A stretch of DNA of 64,000 nt, from assembly GCA_037126765.1 (NCBI GenBank), contig JBBCBC010000033.1:14274085-14338084 (forward strand). The letters are read 5' to 3'. Each line of letters opens with the position of its first letter. The stretch's first letter is position 1. The translations under genes and the position numbers were made by a program. Below the pieces are notes generated by a model. That model had not been told where the DNA came from. It saw only the letters and a program-made list of their open reading frames with translations, and made no database searches. Positions 10,186 to 20,846 of the stretch are shown piece by piece. This stretch comes from Stenogyne calaminthoides (Eukaryota; Streptophyta; Magnoliopsida; Lamiales; Lamiaceae).

Positions 10186-11358
10186 AAATCTTTTCAAGAA
10201 AATCCTTCTTCGTATTATTGCTCTATATATTTCGAAAATCACCATTAAAGAAACCAAGTGGGAGATTTCTTGAATTTATGGGATAATCTTGTATTCCAAG
10301 AATACTTATCTCCTTTCCATAAAATCTTTTCAAGAAAAATCTTCTCCCTCTTTTTCTTCAATAATTTCAAAATTTAAGGAAAATATGCAACAAAAAATTT
10401 AATTTATTTTAAGCACCTTTTGTTTAATGGACTTTAATTGGGCTACTTGAGGGGCCTTTAGGAGAATTAAGATGGACCTGTCAATGGGCTACTGAATTCC
10501 AATATTGAGCCACTATATAATTCAACCCATTAATATTAATTAATGTCACTATATAATTAATATTGCACTATCCAACTTAACCCATATTACGGTAATATGG
10601 TTCCCGGTTAATATTTCCCGTGTATAAGATTATTTAGTCCATTAATTAATTAAGCCACTGAAAAGCTTTATATTTGGAGTAAGGACAACTTAGCTTTATT
10701 ATCCATACCGTAAAATTAATTCCACTTGCAAGATTTGGTATGATAAAGGTTCCGAGCCCACCAAGGGGTCCAATCACGCAAGACTTTGCAAGCACACGAT
10801 TATCTGTATTAATCTTAGCAACTGTCGTACAATTAATATTATTGCCCAATATATAGGGTATCGAAGTCGCAATGATTCTCTTCCCATTTATAAGTCAAAG
10901 CAATAACTACTAATCGCACACAGTCCTTATTAATTGACAGAGATTAAGAAATCAAACAACCACTGAGATCTAACTCTTCATCCCATAAGTCAGTGCGAAT
11001 GAGTTTATCCTCTCTGTAGGTCCTCTTCACAGCAACATATGTACTAATGTAATCTCTTGGTCAAGATAAGTCAATCTGAGCCTTACACATCAACTTCTAC
11101 CAATAGACTGTTCGGGTCTATCTAAGTTGTGAAACACGCACTAGTTTACAAGGGACTGTTAACGTGATCTTCTGTGATCTGGTATCACCACGTTAACTAC
11201 AATGTAACACGTGCTATTTATATGAACGGTTTGCAATAAATATATATAACATTCAATCATATTTAAAGCAACAGTGATAAATAATTTATTTCAGTAAATA
11301 AGTGTTTAATACATAGTTTATACAAAGTAAAAGCATACTTTCACGTATAACCCCAACA
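10186..11358 (-). repeat. Truncated R-like LTR
   Basis: On the minus strand it starts TGTTGGGGTTATACGTG at 11358. It shares long colinear similarity with the X LTR (51147-52850) and weaker similarity with the R LTRs; for example gggctacttgagg and attaatattgcactatcca recur. Its 3' part is missing because element S begins at 10185. The flank beyond 11358 has no purine tract, so this was a 5' LTR or a solo LTR. Confidence 0.75.
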
Positions 11359-12345
11359 GATACAAAGTGCAGAAAATTTCTATTAGGTCAAATTTATGTA
11401 CTTTGTATCTGGTTGTAATGGTTTACTCAATCTTATATCTAATTGTATTTTTTTCTAAAAAGATCAATGCCATTAAATTCACACAAATGGAGATATTGAG
11501 TGTTCAACTTGTCAACAAAATCTGCCAAGAACCATAAAAGCAGATTAAACTACCTTACTATTTTGGGCATAAATTTCAAACTACTAAGCTAGTTTTTGAG
11601 ATCTTGGTCTCCTTGGAAATATAATTCAAAGTCCTACAAGACTTAATCATGGAGCAAGTCAAGATTTGGATGGATAGAAGGTTGAAATGATCAATCTTTG
11701 TAGGCCACCAAATTGATTACAAAAGTCCATACAATGTAAAAACTTGTGGCTTATATAAAGGATTCTTTAGCAACCCTTGAGAGGCATTCAATTCTCGTAA
11801 TACATCTATCACCAGTCTAGTATTTCTCTCAAAGAAAATGAGTTGTTTTTGTATTAGTATGAATAGCTAAGTGTTTTGCTAGAGCTAGGGTTGAAGCTTT
11901 AATATGATACTAGTAATTTTATTGGCTTGTCAATAAAGATATTCAAAGGTACAATCTTTTTAGTTATTTAATGACTTATATAAAGAGTTTTGTTATATTG
12001 AGTCTTTGATTTGTTGTTGACATATTGGCACAATGAATGCTTAGCCTTACATATCAATAATTGATTTCATAAACTCATTAAGTTAACTAAAAGAAAGTTT
12101 TCATAATTCTCCAAGTTTTAACATTTTATCTTCCAATTTAAATCACCTGATTGTTAGATTTCAATTGAGGTATCAAAGATAACCAAGAATAACTCTAGTG
12201 TTTTACTTAAAGTGCAATCTCAAAGCTCTAGTATTTCGAACATTATATAAATCATTGAATTATTACCTACTAGTTGACATATTTTCTTTCAAACCTCCTT
12301 GTGGTTCGACACTCGGACTTCCGAAAAATTATATTACTTGAGAAA
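11359..12345. other. AT-rich stretch, no gene seen
   Basis: No coding domain is visible. Near 12295-12322 there is cttgtggttcgacactcgga, a string often seen near LTR ends in plant elements, so part of this may be a decayed LTR. The W-family LTR begins at about 12346. Confidence 0.5.
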
Positions 12346-13780
12346 ACCTACGGATTTGATTTCCATATATATCAAATCCTACAATAATATTCCATATATT
12401 ATTATTGGGAATCCTATTTAATTAAATCTAATTTAATTAAATAATAATAATAATTAATTAATTCTAAATTTAATTATTACTCCCTCCGTCCTGATTTTAA
12501 TTATCCACTTTTGTTTATCCATTTCCAAATAAGGCAATAAAACAACAGTCAATACTATTTAATACTATTATTTCACTCCATCAAACCCACTTTACATCAT
12601 TTAATACTATTATTTTCCTCTACCAAACTCACTTTACCCACTTTACACCATTTAATACTATTATCTCCTACTTTCTCTTAATCTTCGTGTCTACAGTAAA
12701 TGGATAATAAAAAATAGGACGGAGGGAGTATTATATTTTCCATAAATTAAATATTAATATCTAGTATAATATTTAATCAACCAACTATAATCGGTAAACA
12801 ATTGTTACTTGTTGTGTGACCCATAGGCCCTCATATATCGAGCGATTAGTCAAACTAACGGTCTTAATAGAACCCTAAATAATAAATTAGACATTCTCAA
12901 TATATGAGATACGTTGCGAGGAAGCGTGCAACTACCTATAACTGAAACATGGGCTATTGCGATAACTTCCATTCATGCGCGAATACTCGATTTATTGAAC
13001 ATGATGAAGTGTCTATTCAAATAACTTAATCATATTATCTCTAATCACTAATTGATCACTTATGTCACACTTGGCCACAAAGTTCAAGTTGACGTGCATC
13101 GGCCGATGACTTAGATTCAATTATGATGAGAAGATGAGTATTCTCTCTAAATCCACATTGAGGAATGAATCCTATTCTTATCTCAATTACAACATACATG
13201 CATTTCGTGCTGAACCCAATTCAAGCCATATCTACCCATGGAAGGGTGCAAGCGTCGGTCATGGTCAAAGCTCATCACTCCATACATGTCGTGCGTGTAG
13301 ACCTCAAGTTAAAGGAGTATCGCATCGCTCCCAATAACCAAGACACCCGTAGACACATATTGTGGAATTACATCAAACGGTTTCTCGGATGGGTATACCA
13401 ATGCCCTCTAAGGTATCTGTGCATCCATCATGAGATAACCAGTATCTCGTAGTAAGTGAGATTTTACTACACTCTCTAAGAGTATTATGCAGATCGCACA
13501 CCAATCTCAATTGCATCATGAATATCCTATTCTTGATGATCCTTGATCAGGGCTATTTGAAAATTATGCATAAGTCATCCGAGTTCTCAAAACCTCAATG
13601 ACAGCAATGACTAATAGGAACACAAATAAGAATAAATGCAAAGAACCTAACATAATATTCAAACAAGTGTAATTCCATACATTTAATATTAAACAAATAA
13701 TAATATTAAAATCAAAACTGAATATTATCTTAGTATTATGTCCTCACAATAGGATTGTCTCTAGGACACTAACACTAACA
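12346..13780 (-). repeat. W-family LTR (truncated), first copy
   Basis: On the minus strand it starts TGTTAGTGTTAGTGTCC at 13780, next to a purine tract CCAAGTGGGAGAT (13781-13793). It is therefore a 3' LTR whose distal end is lost near 12345. It matches the second W copy (54059-55013) over about 12350-13135, sharing gacccataggccctcatata and cacttggccacaaagt. A Stowaway MITE sits inside (12480-12728). Confidence 0.85.
12480..12728. mobile_element. Stowaway-type MITE
   Basis: A 249-bp element starts CTCCCTCCGTCC and ends GGACGGAGGGAG, an inverted terminal repeat typical of Stowaway (Tc1/mariner) MITEs. It is flanked by TA duplications (12478-12479 and 12729-12730). The paralogous W LTR at about 54597-54605 lacks it and shows an empty site. 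There is no coding capacity. The inside contains imperfect repeats around tttaatactatta. Confidence 0.95.
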
Positions 13781-14160
13781 ATCTCCCACTTGGACTAGAG
13801 CCAATCACCTATATGTCTAACAGTCAGTGTTTTTGTGAAAGGATCTGCCAAATTATCTTATGTGGGAATACATTCTAATTCTATTTCTCCTATAGTTATG
13901 ATCTTTCAGATCGAATGATAAGTATGGATACATGATTGCTTCTGTTTGTTGATCTCGGTTCCTTTGCTTGCACAATCGCACCAGCGTTATCTCAATACAA
14001 CTTTATTAGACAAATAGCACTCGAAACTACCCCTAGTTCTCTCAAGAACTATAATATCCAGACAACCTCCTTGAGGCTTCTGATATAGCAATGTACTCAG
14101 TTTTGTTTATTGAATCTGCGGTCGACTCTTGCTTGGACCTATTCCAACTGATCGCAAGAG
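13781..14160 (-). pseudogene. RNase H scrap of element W
   Basis: The minus strand from about 14148 reads AISWNRSKQESTADS followed by EYIAISEASR, the Copia RNase H signature (normally SWxSxKQxTxADSTxEAEYIA). It continues through broken frames to the purine tract and the W LTR. At about 14148-14160 it stops abruptly against the plus-strand A element 3' ORF, a rearrangement junction with no duplication visible. Gag, PR, INT and RT of W are absent. Confidence 0.8.
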
Positions 14161-14788
14161 TACTTGGATAAGATTGTAGAGAAACCGGTGAAGTTTGAAG
14201 CCACTCTACAAGAGGCATTTGAAGAAGAAGTACATAGTGATGCTGGATATTGTATCCAGGTGTTTGTTGAGTACTTCTAGGAGTTTGGAGCTGGTTAGCA
14301 AGCCAAAATTGAGGTTGATGGCTGCTATTGAAGAATCGCCAAATTTTGATTTTAATTGGCTCAAGTTTCTGATCAAGGGGATCCCGGACCAGCAGAAACC
14401 TATGGAAATTGTGAATGGTTCCATTCTAGTGAAGGGGAAGATTATGCATTCTTCAAAGATTGCATTTATTCTGGATTCAATGAAGGAGGAAGAAGATACA
14501 TTCCATGATGGCAATGCTTTTCCATTCACAAGGGTGATGTTCCGCCCATTGATGAAGAAGCCGCAGAAAAGAATGAAGGAAAAGGTTGCTGAATCATCTA
14601 CTTCTGAGTCTCAGGAAGAAAAGTTGGAAGATGAGTCTAAGGGGGAACAAGCCTCTGTTGTTGAGTAGGTTCCTACCATGAGGACTCGAAGGGAGTCAGC
14701 TAAAGCTGTGGAAGTGAAGGAAACTGAGAAAAAGAAGAAGGTCTGGGCTCGGGCCTTGCTGAAGGTTAAAAGGGAGACTGGAGCGTGA
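14161..14788 (+). pseudogene. A-family 3' ORF, segment 1
   Basis: The first 40 codons (YLDKIVEKPVKFEATLQEAF and onward) end in a TAG. The frame then shifts, and MAAIEESPNFDFNWLKFLIK with FPFTRVMFRPLMKKPQK follows to a TAG at 14666-14668, then a basic stretch to a TGA at 14786-14788. I recognise no named domain. It occupies the place of the env-like or accessory ORF known downstream of pol in some Sireviruses. No signal peptide or membrane segment is visible, so an envelope role is not supported. The true N-terminus is missing. Confidence 0.6.
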
Positions 14789-15833
14789 AAAGAAGAGAGC
14801 AGAAAAGAAGAGAGTGCATACAATTTTTGAGGCAGAAGCTGAAAGAGCTAAGAAGATTTCATCTGAGGCAACTCAGGGAGATGAACTGGCTGGACAAAAG
14901 TCTCCAATGGAGATGTTGGCTCAGGCCATTGAAGAAGTGGGGGAGAAGGGGACTTCAGAGGAGGAAGTCTTTGCTGATATCCTGGGAACCACTATCGCAA
15001 CTGATAGGGTGTCTCGAGAGATCATTGCAGGTTCTCAACAACCTGTGAAAGATAACCAAATACAGATCCCACCACCCAAGTTAACGCAGAGCCATATGAA
15101 CACCAAGCCATAATAGATTTGGACAATATTCTTTCAAGTCATTTATGATCCTGAGGTACCTACTTCTTACCCAATCCCTGACATTCCTAGCCCTGCCCCA
15201 CCCAAAGAAAGAGAAGTCGAAGAGAAGGAGTGGAGGTATAAGGCTGAGAGGTTTGTACTTGACCGATATCCAGCATTGGCTAAATTTCCTAATCTGCAGG
15301 ACATGTTCTTTCGATTGAGGACTACTGTCTATATACTCAATCAAACATTGCTAGAAATGCTGACCATAAGTGCATTCAGAGGGAATGAATGGTGGTCAGA
15401 GGAAACTGCTGTGCTGACAGAGTTTTCTGGGTTCAGAAAGACCAAGTTGAGAATCAAGAACTCTGAGTTTGACGAGCTAGTGAAGAAGAAGCTGTCTACG
15501 AAGAAGCCCAGTGAAGCCGAAGACCCATGTGAGAAAGGAAATGGAGGTGATGGAGATGATCGTGGTGATAAGCAGAGAAAGTGTGATGAATAGAACAAAG
15601 AATCAGAGAAGGTTGTTGAGCCCTTGGCTGCTGAAAGTCAGCCCTTTAGCAGTGTTAAATAGTATGGCCAACATGTTCAGGGGGAATGGGCTGTTGAGAA
15701 GATGACACGGTCTGTTTAGACTGATGATGAACCAACTCTTCTGCTTCCTCCATCTATTCAACAAAGCGACTTGATTCCAATAATGGAGAAGCTCAATAAG
15801 CTTGAAGAAGTAGGAATCTAACACAGTAATATA
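14789..15833 (+). pseudogene. A-family 3' ORF, segment 2
   Basis: Open pieces run 14814-15113 (Glu/Lys/Ala-rich, coiled-coil-like, with FEAEAERAKKISSE) and 15276-15593 (MAKFPNLQDMFFRLRTTVYI, then KLRIKNSEFDELVKKKLSTK and a Gly/Asp-rich patch). Between them the protein continues in another frame with a Pro-rich stretch (YPIPDIPSPAPP). Stops at 15591-15593, 15660-15662 and 15819-15821 are all shared with the second copy at 62 kb. Function unknown. Confidence 0.6.
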
Positions 15834-16790
15834 TTGGAAACACTGAGCACAACATCAGACATGGTTGCATTGGAGGAAAAGGTATCTCTTGTTTCGAATT
15901 TTGTCTCTCAGAATTTAAATACCTTAGATGTTAGGACTGTTGGTGCTTCTGAAAAATTGATCCAAGTGGTGGAGAGAAGGAATGAGGACATGATCAAGAA
16001 ATTTGTTGAGGACATGAGCTCAATGTTCATGGCCAAGATAACAGACTTGATGCATGAGACATTTGCCACTCAATTTTCTCCTTTGCCTAAGGAAACAAGC
16101 ATGGCCAAAAGTGTGTTGAGAAGAGTTGAAGATGAGCAGGATAGGCTTGTGGCAGTTAGCGAGGAACAATTTCACATGGACTGCACCCTCTTTGAAATCT
16201 CTAAGCTTTATGATGCCAAAACGGGGGGAAGAAGTAAGCATGTCATGGGATACTTTGAGAAAGCCTTCAAGAAGGGACTAGAGAAGAAAGCCCTGATGGA
16301 GAAAGCTGTTGAGGCTCCTGCAAAAGGTAAAAGTCAGGTCCCAGTACATACTACCCATACTCTAGTGAATCCTGAAACAGCAAAGGAAGCCATGACAAAG
16401 AGGTTGTTCGATAAAAGAAAATCTGGGACAAGCAAGGTTGCTGAAGCACATGTTATACTTGCTGAGAAAGATGCTGAGAAGGAGCCTTTGAATATTGAGA
16501 AAGTTGTTGAGTCTGTGAAAGACAAACCTGGTGAGAATGTCAAACCCACTGAAGTTCAAAAGCCAGAAGAAGTTCTGAAGAAGCGTGCCCATGCTTACAT
16601 CATCGAAGAGACCACGAAGAAGAAACATGAGAAAGCATTGAAGAGACAGTTGCTTCCTGAGTTAGAGAAGGAAGGTGTTCAAACTTCTCTGATTTCAGAA
16701 GATCAAGAGAATGAAGAGTTGTTCAAGGAAGGTTTGATAGATATGATGTTGGATCTCAGAGGACTGATTTTGGTTGGCACAACAAACTGA
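15834..16790 (+). CDS. A-family 3' ORF, segment 3 (318 codons open)
   Basis: This is the longest clean frame of the accessory ORF. It is highly charged, rich in Lys and Glu, with heptad-like patterns and no signal peptide or transmembrane segment. Visible phrases are MVALEEKVSLVSNFVSQNLN, then FEISKLYDAKTGGRSK, then PEEVLKKRAHAYIIEETT, ending LRGLILVGTTN and a TGA. It probably forms coiled coils. It is one central part of a protein of about 1000 residues now broken into pieces. A second copy lies at 62751-63476. I do not assign a function. Confidence 0.6.
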   Translation: METLSTTSDMVALEEKVSLVSNFVSQNLNTLDVRTVGASEKLIQVVERRNEDMIKKFVEDMSSMFMAKITDLMHETFATQFSPLPKETSMAKSVLRRVEDEQDRLVAVSEEQFHMDCTLFEISKLYDAKTGGRSKHVMGYFEKAFKKGLEKKALMEKAVEAPAKGKSQVPVHTTHTLVNPETAKEAMTKRLFDKRKSGTSKVAEAHVILAEKDAEKEPLNIEKVVESVKDKPGENVKPTEVQKPEEVLKKRAHAYIIEETTKKKHEKALKRQLLPELEKEGVQTSLISEDQENEELFKEGLIDMMLDLRGLILVGTTN

Positions 16791-17347
16791 AAATGATTAA
16801 GGCTGAGAATAGAAGGAAGTTGGCTAAAGCTCAATCACTGCCAATTTCTAAGATGTCCAGAAAGCAAAGGGTAGACGAGAAAAGAAGAGGAGGAGGATTC
16901 CACAAATTTGCCAACAGAAGAGGGGGAGCTAAACCTATGGACAAGTTGATGCCCGTGGAGATGAATAGTGTATGTGAAGAAGTCAAGAGGAAGTTCTGCT
17001 ACAACTTTGACATTCTGGAGAACTGGGTTGTTGGCTCTAACAGAGATAAAGCCTTCCTAGAAGTTCTGTTGACATTCGATCCTGATTATGTTCAGAAGTG
17101 GAGCCATTTGTTTGAGAATTTGGGTTATCAGTTTGTTGCTCCAGGATAAATCAGATATCCTACACCCAGATTTTAGAATGGTCTTATGAATGTGGGGATG
17201 ATCAACCAGAAGATTGCTGAGATGGCTGACTACCTTGGTTTAACTGGAAATGATCCTGAATCTATTCAGAAGAGGGATGCATTCAAGAAGATGTATTATG
17301 GTCAGTTTGAATAGGAAGCTCATGAGGATGAAATTGATGAAGACTAA
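16791..17347 (+). pseudogene. A-family 3' ORF, segment 4 (C-terminus)
   Basis: After a frame change the sequence is strongly basic (SRKQRVDEKRRGGG), then has VKRKFCYNFDILENWVVGSN and FDPDYVQKWSHLFENLGYQF. It ends with KIAEMADYLGLTGNDPESIQ and an acidic tail to a TAA at 17345-17347. In-frame stops at 17147-17149, 17174-17176 and 17312-17314 recur in the second copy. The acidic tail resembles the short acidic C-terminus of the B element remnant at 61870-61962. Role unknown. Confidence 0.6.
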
Positions 17348-17569
17348 ATTCTGATGGAATTTTTTTATATCAGTAGATTATGATCTATTGTATCCTATAC
17401 TCTTTATTGACTTATCAATGAAATCTACTGTGTTTGAGTTGTTCAAATATAATATCTCATTAACTTATTCTGACTTATATTTTTCTAAACTTTCTTGTGT
17501 TAATAGAAACTGAAACCTGAATAAGTTTTAGGTTCGTTTTCATTGTAACAAGATGGTTTTGGCATCTTC
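17348..17569 (+). other. 3' untranslated stretch of element A
   Basis: AT-rich sequence between the last ORF stop and the purine tract. Nothing else is seen. Confidence 0.6.
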
Positions 17570-17583
17570 AAAAAGGGAAAAAT
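17570..17583 (+). other. Polypurine tract of element A
   Basis: aaaaagggaaaaat lies directly before the LTR start TGTTGGGG. It would prime plus-strand DNA synthesis. Confidence 0.8.
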
Positions 17584-18543
17584 TGTTGGGGAAATGAATT
17601 TAATATAAAGATTTTGATTAGATCCCAAAACTCCTGAGTATGACATGTTCAGAATCTTGATAGTCAGATCAAGTTTCAGTATAGGTTAAGTTTTCAAGAT
17701 TATCTGAGCATTGTATAGTCATCAGATTTAGTTCAGGATAATGTAGGTTATGTCTACTGAAGACTGCATACATTGAGGTGGAACTCAACAAAGAACTGAT
17801 GACCTGAAGACTGAAGGACTGAGGACGATCACATTAAGGACATACGGACTAAATTAAAGGTCTTTAACATTTATGAGAAATTAATGTTATTTCTAAGCAT
17901 ATTTGAGACAAAAGGAATTGGAACTAAGTGTTTTTTAAAGTTGTCTCATTCAGAAGAGTGGACCTACAAAGAGTTGTTTTGTTTGTCTATATTCACTGAA
18001 GTTAATAACCAAGAAAAGAGTGACAACATCGTACGACACTGACATTGAAAGTAACATCTCAGTAAGGGAAGTCAGACATGTTGTGTTCCAGTTTGCAGAA
18101 TCAATGAATGGCTAGCATGACTGCATGTTACCCAATCCATGCAAGGACTTGCTTAAGACCTAATATAGCCGTTCAAATAATACCATAAGAGGAAACTTAA
18201 GATGGCTATCTCTCCAATGGATAATTTTTCAAGAGTGACTCTTCAAGTTGCCTATAAATACCGAAGGCCTTGCACACAAGATTACGGGAAATCAAGCAAC
18301 TCACAAGCTCAAGCTTATTCAAGTTAACCTTTGAAGTACTCGAAACCCTAAAGATTTCCAAAGTGTTTCTACTTTGAAAAGAGCTCACATACTAAGCCTA
18401 GTATTTCAAATATCTAAAGCTTAGTAGATATATTCTAGCCTTTATATGTTCTTATTGTAAAGGATATCTCAAACCTAGTTGGAACCAAATCCAAACCCAA
18501 ACCCTAAGTGTTAGGAAGTTTGAGTAGTTGTTGTTTGGAAGCT
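17584..18543 (+). repeat. 3' LTR of element A (truncated)
   Basis: It starts TGTTGGGGAAATGAATTTAA, matching the complete A LTR at 55014. About 960 bp remain before element B begins at 18544. A TATA box, TATAAATA, lies at 18253-18260. The rest of this LTR would lie beyond the 3' end of B but is not present in the window. Confidence 0.88.
18253..18260 (+). promoter_or_regulatory. LTR A TATA box
   Basis: TATAAATA in gttgcctataaataccg. The complete A LTR has TATAAGTA at the equivalent place (55675-55682). Confidence 0.65.
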
Positions 18544-20071
18544 TGTTGGGAAATTTGTAGTTTCGATGGAAGTTCCAAAACAGATAATGTAATAGGACCA
18601 GTCAGATCTTAAGCTGACTAATGATCTAGATAGCAGATAAGATGACCAAATTTGAATGTATAGACAAACCCGATGTAATAGATAGGTCACATATTGAGGG
18701 GAACTCAATATGTATAGGATAAGACTTGAAGATCGAAGATCGATATATGTTTAAGATTAGATATCTTTGATCCGATGAATGAAGGCATGTTTTAAGCGGA
18801 TAAGCGAAAGACCGTAAGACTTCAAGGCGTAAGACCGCCCAAAAATATCTACATCAGATGACAACAAGGAAAGGTCAGCAAGTTGTGCTAAGACAACTTA
18901 CAATCAAATGACCTAAGTCAGGTAGACAGATCAGTGTTTGAACTGATCTGTGTCAACTCCATCAGGTGAATACTTCAATGTTACCTAGTACATGCCAAGT
19001 GTTCAGACAAGAAGAATGTCAACCTGGTTAGTAATTCAAGCGCTGCAAAGTGTACTTAATAACCTATGAGGAATCGACAACACATGTACGGAGCACTGAC
19101 AAACTGCAGAAAGGTGGTTCAGGGTTAAACGCTACAAAAGACAAGATTGTGCGAATTCGGCCATGCCGTTCCTGAACACGTCAAGTCAAGCCTGCTGACC
19201 TACATAAAATAGACCGAAATTTGAATTGTTCTCCAACGGCTAGTTTGATTTCGTGTCTATATATATGGGATCAAACCTTCATAGTAAGGTTACGGAAATT
19301 ATCATCAAGCTCAAGCATAAGCAAATTTCCGCACGAAGAACACTAAAGCGAAGCATATTTTCTAAGTGTTCATCCCATTGTTCTTAGCATATAATACTAA
19401 TCCTCTAGCTTTAGGCTACTTAGACGATAGGATAGTATTCCAGGTGGAACTTTACAAATCTTATACCCAAACATAAGTTAGGTTGAGTTTGTTATAGCAA
19501 GATTTCAGTCTAGGGTTTCTAGATCTGATTTCTGGGATCGGTTGAGTGAGAACTCGTGAAACATCTGTTGGTTGTACTGTGTTGGACTAACACACTAAAC
19601 TAAGTCCATTTGGTTAAGTTGGTGCCCCTGCTGATAGGGAAGAGTGGACGTAGGACAAGTTGTCTGAACCACTATAAATCTGTGTGTCTTTATCTTACTT
19701 TACACTTAACTGCACACTACTTGTTATCTGCATGCATGTTCTGAATCTGGTTCAGATTAGCATCAAGTTGTTGAACTGATCAGCTTGACACCTTAGTCAT
19801 CTGATCTAAAATAGATTGATCAGAAATCTGATTGAGTAAAACTGGTTTTCACACGGGTTAACTAATCTTCCGCACCATCAGTTAAACTGATAGACGCCGA
19901 ACTGATCTGCCTCTGAGCAATCAGTAAGTCGGATATCAGCCCATACTAATTCACTTCGCACTCTGATCAGGCATACTTGCTAATCACACCTGATCCACGA
20001 AAATTTTTAGAAGTCTATTCACCCCTCCCCTCTAGGCTTCTACCTTCACGAAAACCCGTTCGGGACCAACA
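18544..20071 (+). repeat. 5' LTR of element B
   Basis: A 1528-bp LTR starts TGTTGGGAAATTTGTAG and ends gggaccaaca, two bases before the PBS. Other copies are the solo LTR at 3432-4840, the inverted copy at 60190-61700 and a diverged copy at 39153-40921. A TATATATA lies at 19258-19265, and a hairpin-like GTGG...CCAC motif at 19644-19672. Confidence 0.93.
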
Positions 20072-20073
20072 AG

Positions 20074-20085
20074 TGGTATCAGAGC
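20074..20085 (+). other. Primer binding site of element B
   Basis: TGGTATCAGAGC is a perfect match to the usual PBS for plant initiator-Met tRNA. Confidence 0.93.
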
Positions 20086-20207
20086 AGTGGTTCTTCTGAC
20101 CACTGGCTTTGAATATCATTGGTTCTTGAGGAAGAACCTTTGTGGTCATTTGAACTGATCTTTAAAAACTGTTTTTGAAACTCATACTTTACAAAATCCC
20201 CACAAGA

Positions 20208-20846
20208 ATGGATAACACTTCAGGAATGCATCATAATTTACCCATGTTTTCTCTTGATGAGTATGCAGACTGGTCTATCGACATTAGAGACCATCTGGGA
20301 GTGATAAGCAACAGAATGGATGAGATTCTTGAGATAGGACTGATTATCATCAATCACTATAATCCAGCTGAAGCAGGAGATCCTACTCAACCAGTTGGAG
20401 CAAGAATCAGAAAGAGTCCCTCTCTGATGGATGCAGATGAGAGGAAATTGTAAAATCTGGATACTGTTGCCAGACATCGCATCATGAAAACTATTGATGC
20501 TACTACACAAGAGAAAGTGAAGTACCTAAAGACAGCTAAGGAAGTTTGGGATATACTTGCTGAAATCTGCTGAGGAAATGAACAGATTAAGGACAACAGA
20601 TTGCAAGCTGAGCTGGTGATATTTGAGAAACTCAAGATGCTGCCGAATGAAACAGTTGATCAATTTGATGGAAGGATCACTCGTGGAGTCAACCGACTGC
20701 GTGATCTAGGACGCGTAATGTCAAACAAGGATATCAACTACAAGATTCTCATATCGTTGACCAAGAAATGGGGTACCAAGGTGACCGTGATTAAGAATTG
20801 TCAAGATATTGCTACAATGAAGCCAAATGACCTAATCTTCATTTGA
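20208..20846 (+). pseudogene. Gag of element B, N-terminal half
   Basis: The ATG at 20208 begins MDNTSGMHHNLPMFSLDEYA, a Copia Gag (UBN2-type) N-terminus, 122 bp after the PBS. In the same frame come KTAKEVWDIL and VDQFDGRITRGVNRLRDLG. A TAA at 20451-20453 and a TGA in EIC*GNEQ interrupt it. A one-base shift at about 20841-20846 moves the frame into the second half. The protein would build the particle shell. Clearly inactivated. Confidence 0.85.

Larger units (their letters stand above)
14161..18543 (+). mobile_element. Element A, 3' part (first copy)
   Basis: This is the downstream part of a plus-strand Copia element: a long extra ORF region (14161-17347), a 3' untranslated stretch, a purine tract and the start of the 3' LTR. 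The same ORF follows an A integrase at 62.0-64.0 kb, and the LTR matches 55014-56502, which links both to one family. The 5' side is cut at the W scrap and the 3' LTR is cut by element B. Confidence 0.82.

Noticed and set aside
14161..17347. Calling the A 3' ORF an envelope gene
   Set aside because: Position alone suggests it; no signal peptide, furin-like site or transmembrane segment is visible.
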